A DNA stretch of 64,000 bases from Paracoccus limosus (GTDB lineage Bacteria > Pseudomonadota > Alphaproteobacteria > Rhodobacterales > Rhodobacteraceae). The notes below the pieces were generated by a model, which saw only the letters and a program-made list of their open reading frames with translations, had not been told where the DNA came from and searched no databases. The stretch lies in assembly GCF_009711185.1 (NCBI RefSeq), contig NZ_WMIF01000006.1, positions 98,624 to 162,623 on the forward strand, given 5' to 3'. A program made the translations under genes and the position numbers. This document shows positions 55,862 to 63,873 of this stretch, one piece after another. Within the stretch, counting starts at the first letter, position 1. Each line of letters opens with the position of its first letter.

Positions 55862-56797
55862 TCATTCCTCCTTCAGGGGACGGTTCAGCAAGATGTCCAG
55901 CGCATGTTTCATGGCGACGCGACCCTCGGCAAGCCCGGCCACCAGTTGGGAAATCGGCAGTTCGATCCCCAGTTTCGGGGCCAGCGCCGCGACGGCGCGG
56001 GCGGTCGCGGCGCCTTCCACCGTGGTTCCGGCGGCAAAGTCGCGCCCCGCACCCAAGGCGAGGCCATAGCGGAAATTGCGCGACTGTTCCGAGGTGCAGG
56101 TCAGCACCAGATCGCCCAGACCCGAAAGCCCCGCCAGCGTTTCGGGCCGGGCGCCAAGGGCTGCGGCCAGCCGCGTCATCTCGGCAAAGCCGCGCGTCAC
56201 CACGCTGGCGCGAGCGCTGTCGCCATAGCCCGCGCCGATGGCGGCCCCGGCAGCGATGGCGATGACGTTCTTCAGCGCGCCGCCCAGTTCCGCCCCGGTC
56301 ACGTCGGTGGTGCGGTAAAGCCGCAGCGAGGCGGTCGAAAGCTGCGCCTGCAAGGTCTCGGCCTTGTCGGGATCGGCGCAGGCCAGCGTCAGGGCGGTCG
56401 GCAGGCCGCGTGCGATATCGGCGGCAAAGCTGGGCCCGGTCAGCACCGCCACCGTCGCCGCCGGACAAGCCGCAGCGATCAGCGCCGAGGGGCCCTGCAG
56501 CGTCGACAGGTCGATCCCCTTGGCGCAACTGACCAGATTGCGGCCGTCGAAAAACTGCGCCTGTTCGGCCAGAAACCCGCCCAGCACCTGCGCCGGCAGC
56601 GCCAGCAGCACGGTCTCGGCGGCGCAATCCTCGATCCGGTCGGTCAGGCGCAGGGCAGGGGGCAGGTCGATGCCGGGCAGGCGCGGATTCTCGCTCCAGC
56701 CGATGTCGCGGCCCCACAGCGTGACCGGGCCCTTGCTGGCCAGCACCACCGCCAATGCCGTGCCAAAGGCACCGGCGCCGATCACCGCGACGCTCAT
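55862..56797 (-). CDS. gpsA: Glycerol-3-phosphate dehydrogenase (NAD(P)+)
   Basis: Makes sn-glycerol-3-phosphate from DHAP for phospholipid synthesis. The 311-residue protein has the dinucleotide loop [18 protein letters not shown], the segment [15 protein letters not shown] and the catalytic lysine in [22 protein letters not shown] at 56797 overlaps the tsaD stop (ATGA). Confidence 0.95.
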   Translation of the reverse strand: MSVAVIGAGAFGTALAVVLASKGPVTLWGRDIGWSENPRLPGIDLPPALRLTDRIEDCAAETVLLALPAQVLGGFLAEQAQFFDGRNLVSCAKGIDLSTLQGPSALIAAACPAATVAVLTGPSFAADIARGLPTALTLACADPDKAETLQAQLSTASLRLYRTTDVTGAELGGALKNVIAIAAGAAIGAGYGDSARASVVTRGFAEMTRLAAALGARPETLAGLSGLGDLVLTCTSEQSRNFRYGLALGAGRDFAAGTTVEGAATARAVAALAPKLGIELPISQLVAGLAEGRVAMKHALDILLNRPLKEE

Positions 56798-57858
56798 GCC
56801 TTGGCCCCCCGCTTGCCCGCGCCCAGCATCGGCGCCGCGCGCTGGTCCAGCGGCCAGCGCGGGCGGGCGGCAAGGTCCATGCCGTCGCGCTGGCCGGCGC
56901 GGAACGCCTCGATCCCGGCCCAGGCGATCATGGCGCCATTGTCGGTACAAAGCCGCAGCGGCGGGGCGACGAAGCGCGCGCCGGCGGTCTCGGCCACGCG
57001 CAAAAGTGCGGCGCGCAATTCCTGATTGGCGGCGACCCCGCCCGCCACCGCCAGAAGCGGCGCGCCGGTCTGTTCCAGCGCGCGGCGGGTCTTTTCCGCC
57101 AGCACATCGGCCACCGCCGCCTGAAAGCCCGCGCAGATGTCGCTGCGGTCCTGTTCATGCAGCCCGCCCTGTTCGGCGACCAACTGGTCGCGCTGGCGCA
57201 GCACGGCGGTTTTCAATCCCGAAAAGCTCATGTCGCAGCCGGGCCGGTCCAGAAGCGGCCGGGGAAAGCCAAAGCGGCGCGGATCGCCCGAACGCGCCGC
57301 CACCTCGACCGAAGGGCCGCCGGGTTGCGGCAGGCCCAAAAGCTTGGCCACCTTGTCAAAGGCCTCGCCCGGTGCGTCGTCGATGGTGCCGCCAAGCCGG
57401 GTGAAGCATTGCGGCCCCTCGACCCACAGGAACTGGCAATGCCCGCCCGAAACCAGCAGCATCAGATAGGGATAGGCCACGGCATCGGTCAGGCGCGGGG
57501 TCAGCGCATGGCCGGCCAGATGGTTGACGCCGACCAGCGGCAGGCCCGATCCGGCCGCCAGCCCCTTGGCCAGCATGACCCCGGCCAGCACGCCGCCGAT
57601 CAGCCCCGGCCCGGCGGTCACGGCGATGCCGTTCAGATCGGCCAGCCCCAGCCCGGCCTGCTCCAACGCCTGCTCGACACACAGATCCAGCTTTTCGGCA
57701 TGGGCGCGGGCGGCGATTTCCGGCACGACGCCGCCGAAATCGGCATGCAGCGCCGTCTGGCCCGCGACGACCGAGGCAAGGATGGTGCCGTCGCCGCGCA
57801 CCACGGCGGCGGCGGTGTCGTCGCAGCTGCTCTCGATGCCCAGAAAGATCGGTTCCAT
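56794..57858 (-). CDS. tsaD: tRNA threonylcarbamoyladenosine transferase
   Basis: Transfers threonylcarbamoyl to A37 of ANN-decoding tRNAs. The 354-residue protein has the N-terminal [31 protein letters not shown] and the metal-binding NHLAGHAL, plus [14 protein letters not shown]. First gene of the tsaD-gpsA-yciI-EVE minus-strand operon, divergent from hemD with a 69-base gap. Confidence 0.96.
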   Translation of the reverse strand: MEPIFLGIESSCDDTAAAVVRGDGTILASVVAGQTALHADFGGVVPEIAARAHAEKLDLCVEQALEQAGLGLADLNGIAVTAGPGLIGGVLAGVMLAKGLAAGSGLPLVGVNHLAGHALTPRLTDAVAYPYLMLLVSGGHCQFLWVEGPQCFTRLGGTIDDAPGEAFDKVAKLLGLPQPGGPSVEVAARSGDPRRFGFPRPLLDRPGCDMSFSGLKTAVLRQRDQLVAEQGGLHEQDRSDICAGFQAAVADVLAEKTRRALEQTGAPLLAVAGGVAANQELRAALLRVAETAGARFVAPPLRLCTDNGAMIAWAGIEAFRAGQRDGMDLAARPRWPLDQRAAPMLGAGKRGAKA

Positions 57859-57927
57859 GCTCGTCCTTGTCCGCGATGGCCCTGTGGCCTAGGCATGTTC
57901 CACTAGCACCCAAGTGGGCCGAATGCC

Positions 57928-58590
57928 ATGCCGCCGACCATCCTGCTGACCCGCCCCGAGGCCGCCTCGCGACGTTTTGCCGCAAGGCTGGCGCCGCTGG
58001 GCCTGCCGGTGGTGATCTCGCCCATCCTGTGCATCCTGCCGCTGCCGCATGACCGGGCGGCGGTGGCGCAGGCGCGGGGGCTGGTCTTTACCTCGGCGCA
58101 TGGCGTGGCCGCCGCCGGTCCGGGGCAGGGGCGGCCGGCGATCTGCGTCGGTCCGGCGACTGCGCGCGATGCCCGTCAGGCCGGCTATGAGGTGACCGAG
58201 GGGCCGGGTGATGCGCTGGGGATGCTGCCCCTGCTGCGGGATCTGGGGCCGGGCTGGCTGCATGTCCATGGCGCCCATGTCGCGCGTGAACTGCCGTTGC
58301 CCGGCATCGCCGTCTATGACCAGCAGGCCCAGCCGCTAAGCCGTGCCGCGCAGGACCTGCTGACCGGTGCCGGGGCGGTGATCCTGCCGCTGTTTTCGCC
58401 GCGTTCCGCCCGCCTGTTGGCCGAAGCGGCGGCGGGGGGGCGCGCGCCCTTGTGGCTGGCGCCGATCAGCCCGGCAGCCGCTGCGGCATGGTCGGGGCCG
58501 CTTGCGCGGCAGGTTGTGGCGCAAAGCCCCGATGCCGCAGGGGTTGCGTGCGCGGTCGAAAGCCTGCTGGCTGCGGAACAAACCCGCTGA
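57928..58590 (+). CDS. hemD: Uroporphyrinogen-III synthase
   Basis: Closes the linear tetrapyrrole to uroporphyrinogen III. The 220-residue protein is poorly conserved, as HemD always is. The start ILLTRPEAASRRFAARLA, the segment GLVFTSAHGVAAAG and AICVGPATARDARQAGYEV fit the family. The assignment is strengthened by the next two genes (Mic60-like and hemY), a conserved heme block. hemC is not in the window. Confidence 0.85.
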   Translation: MPPTILLTRPEAASRRFAARLAPLGLPVVISPILCILPLPHDRAAVAQARGLVFTSAHGVAAAGPGQGRPAICVGPATARDARQAGYEVTEGPGDALGMLPLLRDLGPGWLHVHGAHVARELPLPGIAVYDQQAQPLSRAAQDLLTGAGAVILPLFSPRSARLLAEAAAGGRAPLWLAPISPAAAAAWSGPLARQVVAQSPDAAGVACAVESLLAAEQTR

Positions 58591-58597
58591 GGGTGGG

Positions 58598-58626
58598 TTG
58601 AGACGCCGCGAGGCGCCGACTAGAGT
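58598..58626 (+). promoter_or_regulatory. Candidate promoter for the Mic60-like gene and hemY
   Basis: TTGAGA at 58598-58603 and TAGAGT at 58621-58626 are separated by 17 bases in the 131-base gap after hemD. Spacing and -35 are good; the -10 is only moderate. Confidence 0.4.
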
Positions 58627-58721
58627 GATGCCGAAGGCAAATCCGGCCGTAAGGCGAACCGGGGCGTCACCCACTCCCCGAGCATGTGGTCAAGAGGCTG
58701 AAAATTACGGGGAATTTCAGA

Positions 58722-60131
58722 GTGACAGAGCAAGACAAGACATCCAGCCAAGACCCTGCCACCCCTGCAGCCGATGCGAAACGCCAGCCTGTTGCCGGCG
58801 CCGCGATCGAAAGCCGGGCGACCGGGGCGGGTGATGCGACCAAGCCTCAGGACGGTTCGGCCAAACCGGTGATCGACTCGACGTTGGTCGGCAGCCCCGA
58901 TCCGGCCCGCCCGGCTGCGGCCAAGAAGCCCGCCGGCGATGCCGCAGCGGCCAAGCCCGCCACGGTCAAACCCGGCGACAGCGCCGCCGCCAAGGCCGAA
59001 GGCCCGGCCGCGAAACCCGCCGTCACCCACGCTGCCACGCCCTCGGCGGCCCCGGTCAGCAGCATCCCGGTCAGCACGCGCGCCTCTGCGCAGCCCGCGC
59101 CGCGCCGCGTCGGCTTTTTCCCGACCTTCCTTGGCGGCGTGGTCGCAGCCGGGCTGGGTGCCGCCGCCTGCTATTGGGTGATCCCGCATCTGCCCGCCGC
59201 ATGGCAGCCGGTGGTCCCCGAGGCCGCACTCTCGGACTCGCAGCTTGATGCCGCGCGTCAGGCCGGCGTCGATGCTGCCCGCGCCGAGTTCCAGACCCAG
59301 GCCGATGCGCTGGCCACCCGCGCGGCCGAGGCCGGCACCGATGCCGCGCGTCAGGTTCTGGCCGATGCCACGCCGGGCGCCGCCTCGGCTACGGGCGATC
59401 TGCCGGCCGATCTGGCCGACAAGCTTGCGGCGCTGGAACGCAATGTCGCTGATCTGGGCAGCCGCTTGGGCCAGCAGGCCCCGGCGGGCATCCCGCAATC
59501 GGCGCTGGATGCGCTGGCAAGCCGGGTCGAACAGCAGCAGAGCCGGCTGGACGAGCTGGCGGCACGGCCCGCCGTTGATCCGGCCACCGCCGCGCAGGTC
59601 CAGACCCTTGCACAGCAGGCCGAACAATTGCAGCAATCGACCGAAGCCGCCAATCGGCGCGCGCAGGCCGCCGCTGCCGCCTCGGCCCTGATCGCAGCCA
59701 TCGAGAACGGCGCGCCGCGCGATCAGGCGCTGGCCGAATTGCAGGCTTCGGGCGTCGAAGTGCCCGCGGTGCTGACCGCAGATGTGCCCCGCATCGCCGA
59801 ATTGCGCTCCGAGTTTCCCGCCGCTGCCCGTGCCGGACTGAAGGCCGCCCGCGATTCCGCCAGTGGCGAAGGTACGATGAGCGCTCTGGGCAATTTCCTG
59901 CGCGTGCAGACCGGGGCGCGCTCGGTCGAGCCGCGCGAGGGCTCGGACCCCGATGCGGTGCTGTCGCGCGCCAATGCGGCAGTCGAAAGCGGCGATATTG
60001 CCGGGGCTCTGGCCGAAATCGGCGCTCTGCCGCAGCCGGCGCAAGAGGCCATGGCGCAATGGGTTGGCCGGGCCAAGACCTGGACGGATGCCAATGCCGC
60101 GCTGGCCGCATTGGCCGCAGGCGGGCGCTAG
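58722..60131 (+). CDS. Mitofilin/Mic60-like protein (COG4223 type)
   Basis: Inner-membrane protein of about 469 residues. It has an Ala/Pro/Lys-rich N-terminus of about 110 residues, a single membrane helix (TFLGGVVAAGLGAAACYWVI), an extended Gln/Ala-rich coiled-coil region (about residues 180-340) and a C-terminal mitofilin-like helical domain (EFPAAARAGLKAARD). Alphaproteobacterial homologues of mitochondrial Mic60 lie in this same heme neighbourhood and shape intracytoplasmic membranes or the envelope. I prefer the GTG at 58722 (VTEQDKTSSQ); a GTG at 58686 is open in frame. No cytochrome or haem motif is present. Confidence 0.8.
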   Translation: MTEQDKTSSQDPATPAADAKRQPVAGAAIESRATGAGDATKPQDGSAKPVIDSTLVGSPDPARPAAAKKPAGDAAAAKPATVKPGDSAAAKAEGPAAKPAVTHAATPSAAPVSSIPVSTRASAQPAPRRVGFFPTFLGGVVAAGLGAAACYWVIPHLPAAWQPVVPEAALSDSQLDAARQAGVDAARAEFQTQADALATRAAEAGTDAARQVLADATPGAASATGDLPADLADKLAALERNVADLGSRLGQQAPAGIPQSALDALASRVEQQQSRLDELAARPAVDPATAAQVQTLAQQAEQLQQSTEAANRRAQAAAAASALIAAIENGAPRDQALAELQASGVEVPAVLTADVPRIAELRSEFPAAARAGLKAARDSASGEGTMSALGNFLRVQTGARSVEPREGSDPDAVLSRANAAVESGDIAGALAEIGALPQPAQEAMAQWVGRAKTWTDANAALAALAAGGR

Positions 60132-60140
60132 GGGGTCATC

Positions 60141-61943
60141 ATGCTGCTTTCCGCATTGAAGATACTGATTTTCTTTGCCGTCGTTCTGGCGGTCACCTTG
60201 GGCGCGGTGCATTTGTCCGAACAGGGCCATGCCCTGCGGCTGGTCTATGGCGGCGTCGAATATTCGCTGGGCCCGGTGCAGGCGCTGATCGGCCTGGTCG
60301 TGCTGCTGTTTCTGGGCTGGCTGCTGTTCAAGCTGCTGGGCTTTGGCGTGGCCTTCCTGCGTTTCCTGCTGGGCGATGAAACCGCGATCAACCGCTATTT
60401 CGCCCGCTCGCGCGAGCGCAAGGGCTATGAGGCACTGTCCGAAGGTATGCTGGCCGTCGCCTCGGGCGAGGGGCGGTTGGCACTGGACAAGGCGGCGCGC
60501 GCGGCCAAGTTTCTGAACCAGCCGCATGTTACCGATCTGCTGGCCGCACAGGCGGCCGAGGTCGCCGGCGACAGCCAGCGCGCGGCCGAGGTCTATCGCC
60601 GTCTGCTGGGCGACGACCGCACCCGCTTTGTCGGCGTGCGCGGCCTGATGCGGCAGAAACTGGATGAGGGCGATACCGCCACCGCGCTGAAACTGGCGCA
60701 AAAGGCCTATGCGCTGAAGCCGCGCAATGCCGACGTTCAGGACACGCTGCTGCAACTGCAGACCCGCGAGGGTGACTGGAAGGGCGCGCGCGCGGTTCTG
60801 AAGGACAAGCGCAAGCAGGGGCTGTTGCCGCAGGACGTGCATATCCGCCGCGATGCGGTGCTGGCGCTGAAAGAGGCCTCGGACGTGCTGGCCGAGGGCA
60901 ATTCGATCAGCGCCCGCGAGGCCGCGATCTCGGCCAGCCGCGCCAGCCCCGACCTGATTCCGGCCGCCGTGCTGGCCGCCCGCAGCTACATCGCCCAGAA
61001 CGATCTGCGCAATGCCACTCGCGTGCTGCAAAAGACCTGGAGCGTGCGGCCCCATCCTGCCATCGCCGCGACCTTTGCCGACATCGTGCCGGACGAAACC
61101 CCGGCCGCGCGGCTGCGCCGGTTCGAGGATCTGATCCGCAAGAACCCCGACAACGAGGAAACCAAGCTGCTGCAGGCCGAACTGCTGCTGGCAGCCGAGG
61201 ATTTCCCCGGCGCCCGGCGCGCCTTGGGCGATCTGGCGATCAAGCACCCGACCGTGCGCTCGCTGTCGATCCTTGCCGCCGTCGAACGCGGCGAGGGCGC
61301 CGATGATGCCGTGGTGCGCGGCACTCTGGCGCGGGCGATGACGGCCAGCCGCGGCCCGCAATGGGTCTGCGACAAGTGCCACAACATCATGGCCGACTGG
61401 AGCCCGACCTGCGACAGCTGCGGCGGTTTCGACACGTTGACATGGCGCGAACCCGAAGGGGCCAGCGGCGGCGTCGTTCCCAATGGCATCGAGTTGCTGC
61501 CCCTGCTCGTCGGCGGCAAGGCCAATGGCGCGGCCCATCCGGTGCCGGCGACGGTCCCGGCCCAGCCTGTGCCGCAAGCCGCGCCTCAGCCCGCACCCGA
61601 GCCGGTGCGCAAGCCGGCGGCAAGCCCCGGCATGGTCGATGACGCCGAAGAGGAGGTGCCGCCCGCGCCCAAGGCCGAGCCCGCAAAGCCGGCCCGACAA
61701 GAGGTGGCGCATGTCGCCCCCGGCATGGTGCCGCGCGAATCGGATTATCGCAGCGTCAACGAGCCGGCGATGACCGTGACCGACCCCGAGCCCGAGCCGG
61801 TCCGTACCGCCGCGCCCAAGCCCGCTGAGCCTGCGCCCGAGCGTGCGGCCAGCCGCACCTCGGCGCTTGATGGCGACGTGCTGCCGGTGCGCCCGGATGT
61901 CGAGCCGCCCGAAGAAAGTGCCTCGATCGCGAAAAATCGCTGA
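60141..61943 (+). CDS. hemY: HemY-type TPR membrane protein with C-terminal zinc-ribbon-like motif
   Basis: Protein of 600 residues of the HemY_N family. Two N-terminal membrane helices (IFFAVVLAVTLGAVHLS and LIGLVVLLFLGWLLFKLLGF) are followed by a helical TPR-like region (about 80-390). It then has a rubredoxin-like CDKCHNIMADWSPTCDSCGG motif (about residues 411-430) and a Pro/Ala-rich tail. This is the TPR protein, not the protoporphyrinogen oxidase also called HemY in Gram-positives. The zinc-ribbon end resembles LapB (YciM). The role in heme synthesis is by location. Confidence 0.82.
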   Translation: MLLSALKILIFFAVVLAVTLGAVHLSEQGHALRLVYGGVEYSLGPVQALIGLVVLLFLGWLLFKLLGFGVAFLRFLLGDETAINRYFARSRERKGYEALSEGMLAVASGEGRLALDKAARAAKFLNQPHVTDLLAAQAAEVAGDSQRAAEVYRRLLGDDRTRFVGVRGLMRQKLDEGDTATALKLAQKAYALKPRNADVQDTLLQLQTREGDWKGARAVLKDKRKQGLLPQDVHIRRDAVLALKEASDVLAEGNSISAREAAISASRASPDLIPAAVLAARSYIAQNDLRNATRVLQKTWSVRPHPAIAATFADIVPDETPAARLRRFEDLIRKNPDNEETKLLQAELLLAAEDFPGARRALGDLAIKHPTVRSLSILAAVERGEGADDAVVRGTLARAMTASRGPQWVCDKCHNIMADWSPTCDSCGGFDTLTWREPEGASGGVVPNGIELLPLLVGGKANGAAHPVPATVPAQPVPQAAPQPAPEPVRKPAASPGMVDDAEEEVPPAPKAEPAKPARQEVAHVAPGMVPRESDYRSVNEPAMTVTDPEPEPVRTAAPKPAEPAPERAASRTSALDGDVLPVRPDVEPPEESASIAKNR

Positions 61944-61958
61944 CACCCCTTTTCGCCC

Positions 61959-61982
61959 GCGCCGGAACCTGCTATCCGGCGC
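61959..61982 (+). terminator. GC-rich inverted repeat after hemY
   Basis: GCGCCGG/AACCTGCTAT/CCGGCGC. There is no T-run; it lies 16 bases downstream of the hemY stop and 13 before tRNA-Thr. It may be a weak terminator or processing signal. Confidence 0.3.
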
Positions 61983-61994
61983 GGCATCAGAAGT

Positions 61995-62070
61995 GCCGGT
62001 GTAGCTCAGCTGGTAGAGCACGTCATTCGTAATGATGGGGTCGGGGGTTCGAGTCCCTTCACCGGCACCA
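61995..62070 (+). tRNA. tRNA-Thr (anticodon CGU)
   Basis: A complete 76-base cloverleaf with encoded CCA. The acceptor arms GCCGGTG/CACCGGC pair fully, the D arm is GCTCAGCTGGTAGAGC, and the anticodon stem is CGTCA/TGATG with loop TTCGTAA (anticodon CGT at 62028-62030, reading ACG codons). The T arm is GGGGGTTCGAGTCCC. Such tRNA 3' ends are common attachment sites for mobile DNA. Confidence 0.95.
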
Positions 62071-62093
62071 GTTATCCAACTGGTTTTCCTGCG

Positions 62094-62124
62094 AAAAAGG
62101 CCGTCCCTTTGGGGCGGCCTTTTT
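62094..62124 (+). terminator. Rho-independent terminator after tRNA-Thr
   Basis: AAAAAGGCCGTCCC, TTTG loop, GGGGCGGCCTTTTT: a 10-bp stem with a T-run. It ends the tRNA transcript, and the sequence beyond it is accessory. Confidence 0.92.
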
Positions 62125-62175
62125 GCTTCTGGTATGCGTGGAACCGTGGTGGAACCGCATCCCGTTATGAATGTT

Positions 62176-62276
62176 GCGGCGGGCCAGCTTCCGGACAATG
62201 ACGCTCTAGCTTCCGGACGGGAAAATATCTGTGGCGGCGGGCCAGCTTTGGCGGAATGATGGACTAGCTTTGGCGG
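62176..62276. repeat. Phased AGCTT repeat array, transposon-end-like
   Basis: Two related modules of about 45 bases occur in tandem. Module 1 has GGGCCAGCTTCCGGA then TAGCTTCCGGA; module 2 has GGGCCAGCTTTGGCGG then TAGCTTTGGCGG. The AGCTT cores fall at 62186, 62208, 62244 and 62266, spacings 22, 36 and 22. Repeated protein-binding sites like these are typical of IS21-family ends, though no transposase gene lies next to them. The rest of the stretch from 62125 to 62342 shows no gene. Confidence 0.55.
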
Positions 62277-62342
62277 AAAAAAATTTTGTCGGCAGTGTTG
62301 GGATCCCCATCCAATGCGTTCAATCCTGACACCGCGAAATCG

Positions 62343-62368
62343 ATAAAAGGGGCCATTGAAGGCCCCTT
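62343..62368 (-). terminator. Rho-independent terminator of the Mu-type HTH operon
   Basis: On the minus strand AAGGGGCC, TTCAAT loop, GGCCCCTTTT: an 8-bp stem and T-run located a few bases after the TAA at 62375 that ends the reconstructed last frame. Confidence 0.85.
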
Positions 62369-62374
62369 CAAGGA

Positions 62375-62657
62375 TTACGCCGGCGGTGCTGACAGATACG
62401 ACCGCAGCGGCTGGCCGTCGTAATCAAGGTGGGCCTCGCTGTCGGTCGGGTGCAGCGCCTCACGCCAGCCGTTGGCATAGCCGTAGGGGTAGACCAAGCG
62501 AGCGCCCCGGCGACGGGCCTGCGCCGTTATCGCCCTTGAGCCGCTTCGTCATGCCCCAGCGGGTCGCCGGTACTCCCGAAACTTGATGGACTTCGGTCAA
62601 TTTGGCGGCTTCGCCAGCCGTAAACCATTTGCAGGCATCCCCATTTTCCGCCGCCAT
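62375..62657 (-). pseudogene. Mu-type DNA-binding small protein, likely frameshifted
   Basis: The ATG at 62657 (TGATG overlap with the previous gene) opens MAAENGDACKWFTAGEAAKL, followed by SGVPATRWGMTKRLKG, which resembles the N-terminus of Mu-transposase-type winged-helix proteins. In frame it stops at 62460 after 65 codons with a Leu/Arg-rich end. One base later the +1 frame reads GARLVYPYGYANGWREALHP and SYLSAPPA to a TAA at 62375, just before a terminator. The most likely original product is about 93 residues, interrupted by one inserted base between about 62461 and 62549. A programmed +1 shift is less likely. Alternatively the 65-residue form is real. Confidence 0.55.
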
Positions 62658-63214
62658 CAATGCCCCTTTATCAGTTTGAGCTTGACCAGCATTTTGGCGG
62701 CGTCCTCTACATCGGGCAACGGAACGTGCTCCGGCAGATGGTCGGGCAGCGCGCGCCATGCTTTCGCCAGATCGCCTTCCTGCCGGATCAGCCGCATCAG
62801 GGGCAGCACCCAAGCGGGCGTGGCGTTCTCGGCCAGCACCTCGGGCGCGGGCGGCGTGGGCAGGGTGAACAGGGCATCGGTTTCGGCCTCGAGCTCGGGC
62901 AGGTCGAGGATGCGGGCGATCAGAGCGTCAAAGGCCCGCGCGGGCAGGCTGGACACATGGAACAGCACCCGGCGGCCCTTGGCGGCGCGCCGGGTCCAGC
63001 CCTCGCGGCTGGCCTTCTGGGCGATGGCACTGCGGGATGCTGGCAGGCCGGGCAAGCGCAGGTCGGCAAGCTGACCCGCATCGTGCCATTCCGGGAAAGC
63101 GGCCCGGTCGCGGACGATCCGCAGCAAGAGCGCCTCGAACCACGCGAGACGCCGTTGCATATACGCCCATTCGTCGGCGGGCACCGACACCGTGAGGTCA
63201 AGACGATCTGCCAT
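62657..63214 (-). CDS. Mu-transposase-type DNA-binding domain protein
   Basis: A protein of about 185 residues (ATG at 63214; another in-frame ATG at 63220 adds two). After an N-terminal helical part (WAYMQRRLAWFEALLLRIVR) it has the Mu-type winged helix LADLRLPGLPASRSAIAQKA then REGWTRRAAKGRRVLFHVSS and LPARAF, the pattern of the MuA/Mu repressor DNA-binding domain. The C-terminal 80 residues are helical and acidic. It lacks a DDE transposase core. Start overlaps the preceding gene by 17 bases; stop overlaps the next ATG. The N-terminal extension is not recognised. Confidence 0.6.
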   Translation of the reverse strand: MADRLDLTVSVPADEWAYMQRRLAWFEALLLRIVRDRAAFPEWHDAGQLADLRLPGLPASRSAIAQKASREGWTRRAAKGRRVLFHVSSLPARAFDALIARILDLPELEAETDALFTLPTPPAPEVLAENATPAWVLPLMRLIRQEGDLAKAWRALPDHLPEHVPLPDVEDAAKMLVKLKLIKGH

Positions 63215-63578
63215 CTTCATCCCCCAAAGCTCGAAAAACCCGTGTCAGCAATTCACCCAGCAGCGCCGAATTCCTGACAGTCGATAGGTCTAGCGCAGCC
63301 GCAGCGGGCGGCCGGGACTTTTCGACACAGGTTGTCGTTTTTGGCGAAGAATTGGGCTCTCGCCACCTGATTGCGCGGTCCAGAATGCTGCGGTGAAACA
63401 CCCTTGGAGCCCTTCCCTTTGATGCAGGCTGGCACAGGCTCGGATCATCAACAATTCCATGTTTGTTAAGGAAATATTGCATCCCCCGCCTTGTGTGTGG
63501 AATGCCCAAGATGTTCTCTGCCTCTGCTAGCCGCGCCAGTTCGGATATGCTCATCCAGTCTTTTTGCAACCCTGTCAT
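63198..63578 (-). CDS. Small Mu-type helix-turn-helix protein
   Basis: A 126-residue protein whose first about 75 residues have the same winged-helix pattern as its neighbour (SISELARLAEAENILGIPHT, RRGMQYFLNKHGIV, then GRAPRVFHRSILDRAI). The C-terminal part is Ser/Arg/Ala-rich and ends with a helix. The ATG at 63578 overlaps the stop of the next upstream gene (ATGA). No enzymatic motif is present. Likely a DNA-binding regulator or transposition accessory factor. Confidence 0.55.
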   Translation of the reverse strand: MTGLQKDWMSISELARLAEAENILGIPHTRRGMQYFLNKHGIVDDPSLCQPASKGRAPRVFHRSILDRAIRWREPNSSPKTTTCVEKSRPPAAAALDLSTVRNSALLGELLTRVFRALGDEDGRSS

Positions 63579-63873
63579 GCCGAAGCCCTCCCGCCGTCAG
63601 GCTCTGCCAGCAGGCGATCCACAACCCGGCGCACGGTCGCCTCGGCCAGATTGGTATCCCGCGCCACGGCTTCCAGATCAGCGCCGCGCAGCTTGTCTGC
63701 CGCTTCGCTCGTCGCGACCTTGGCGCGCAGATCATGTTCCATGCCGGGGCGATAAATCGGCGGCGTAACCCAGCCCTCGGATGGTCCGGAACGGGTCGAT
63801 AGCTGGTCAAGCCTCGCTTCCAGCCCCTTCATATGGTCGCGGATATACCCGCGAACCTCTTGCAGGTCCTCGA
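63575..63873 (-). pseudogene. 5'-truncated gene for a coiled-coil/HTH protein of the Mu-type operon
   Basis: First visible gene of the minus-strand operon. The ATG at 63832 gives 85 residues (MKGLEARLDQLSTRSG up to LAEATVRRVVDRLLAEPDGG), with a late helix-turn-helix-like segment DLEAVARDTNLAEATVRRVV. In the same frame coding-like sequence IEDLQEVRGYIRDHM continues upstream to 63873 without a start codon, where an insertion-sequence-like end begins. I infer that the original N-terminus is lost. Confidence 0.5.

Noticed and set aside
58620..62198. Very long open frame (about 1190 codons) antisense to the Mic60-like and hemY genes
   Set aside because: It is a by-product of high GC codon use and even reads through tRNA-Thr. 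No domain, and the plus-strand genes have clear features.
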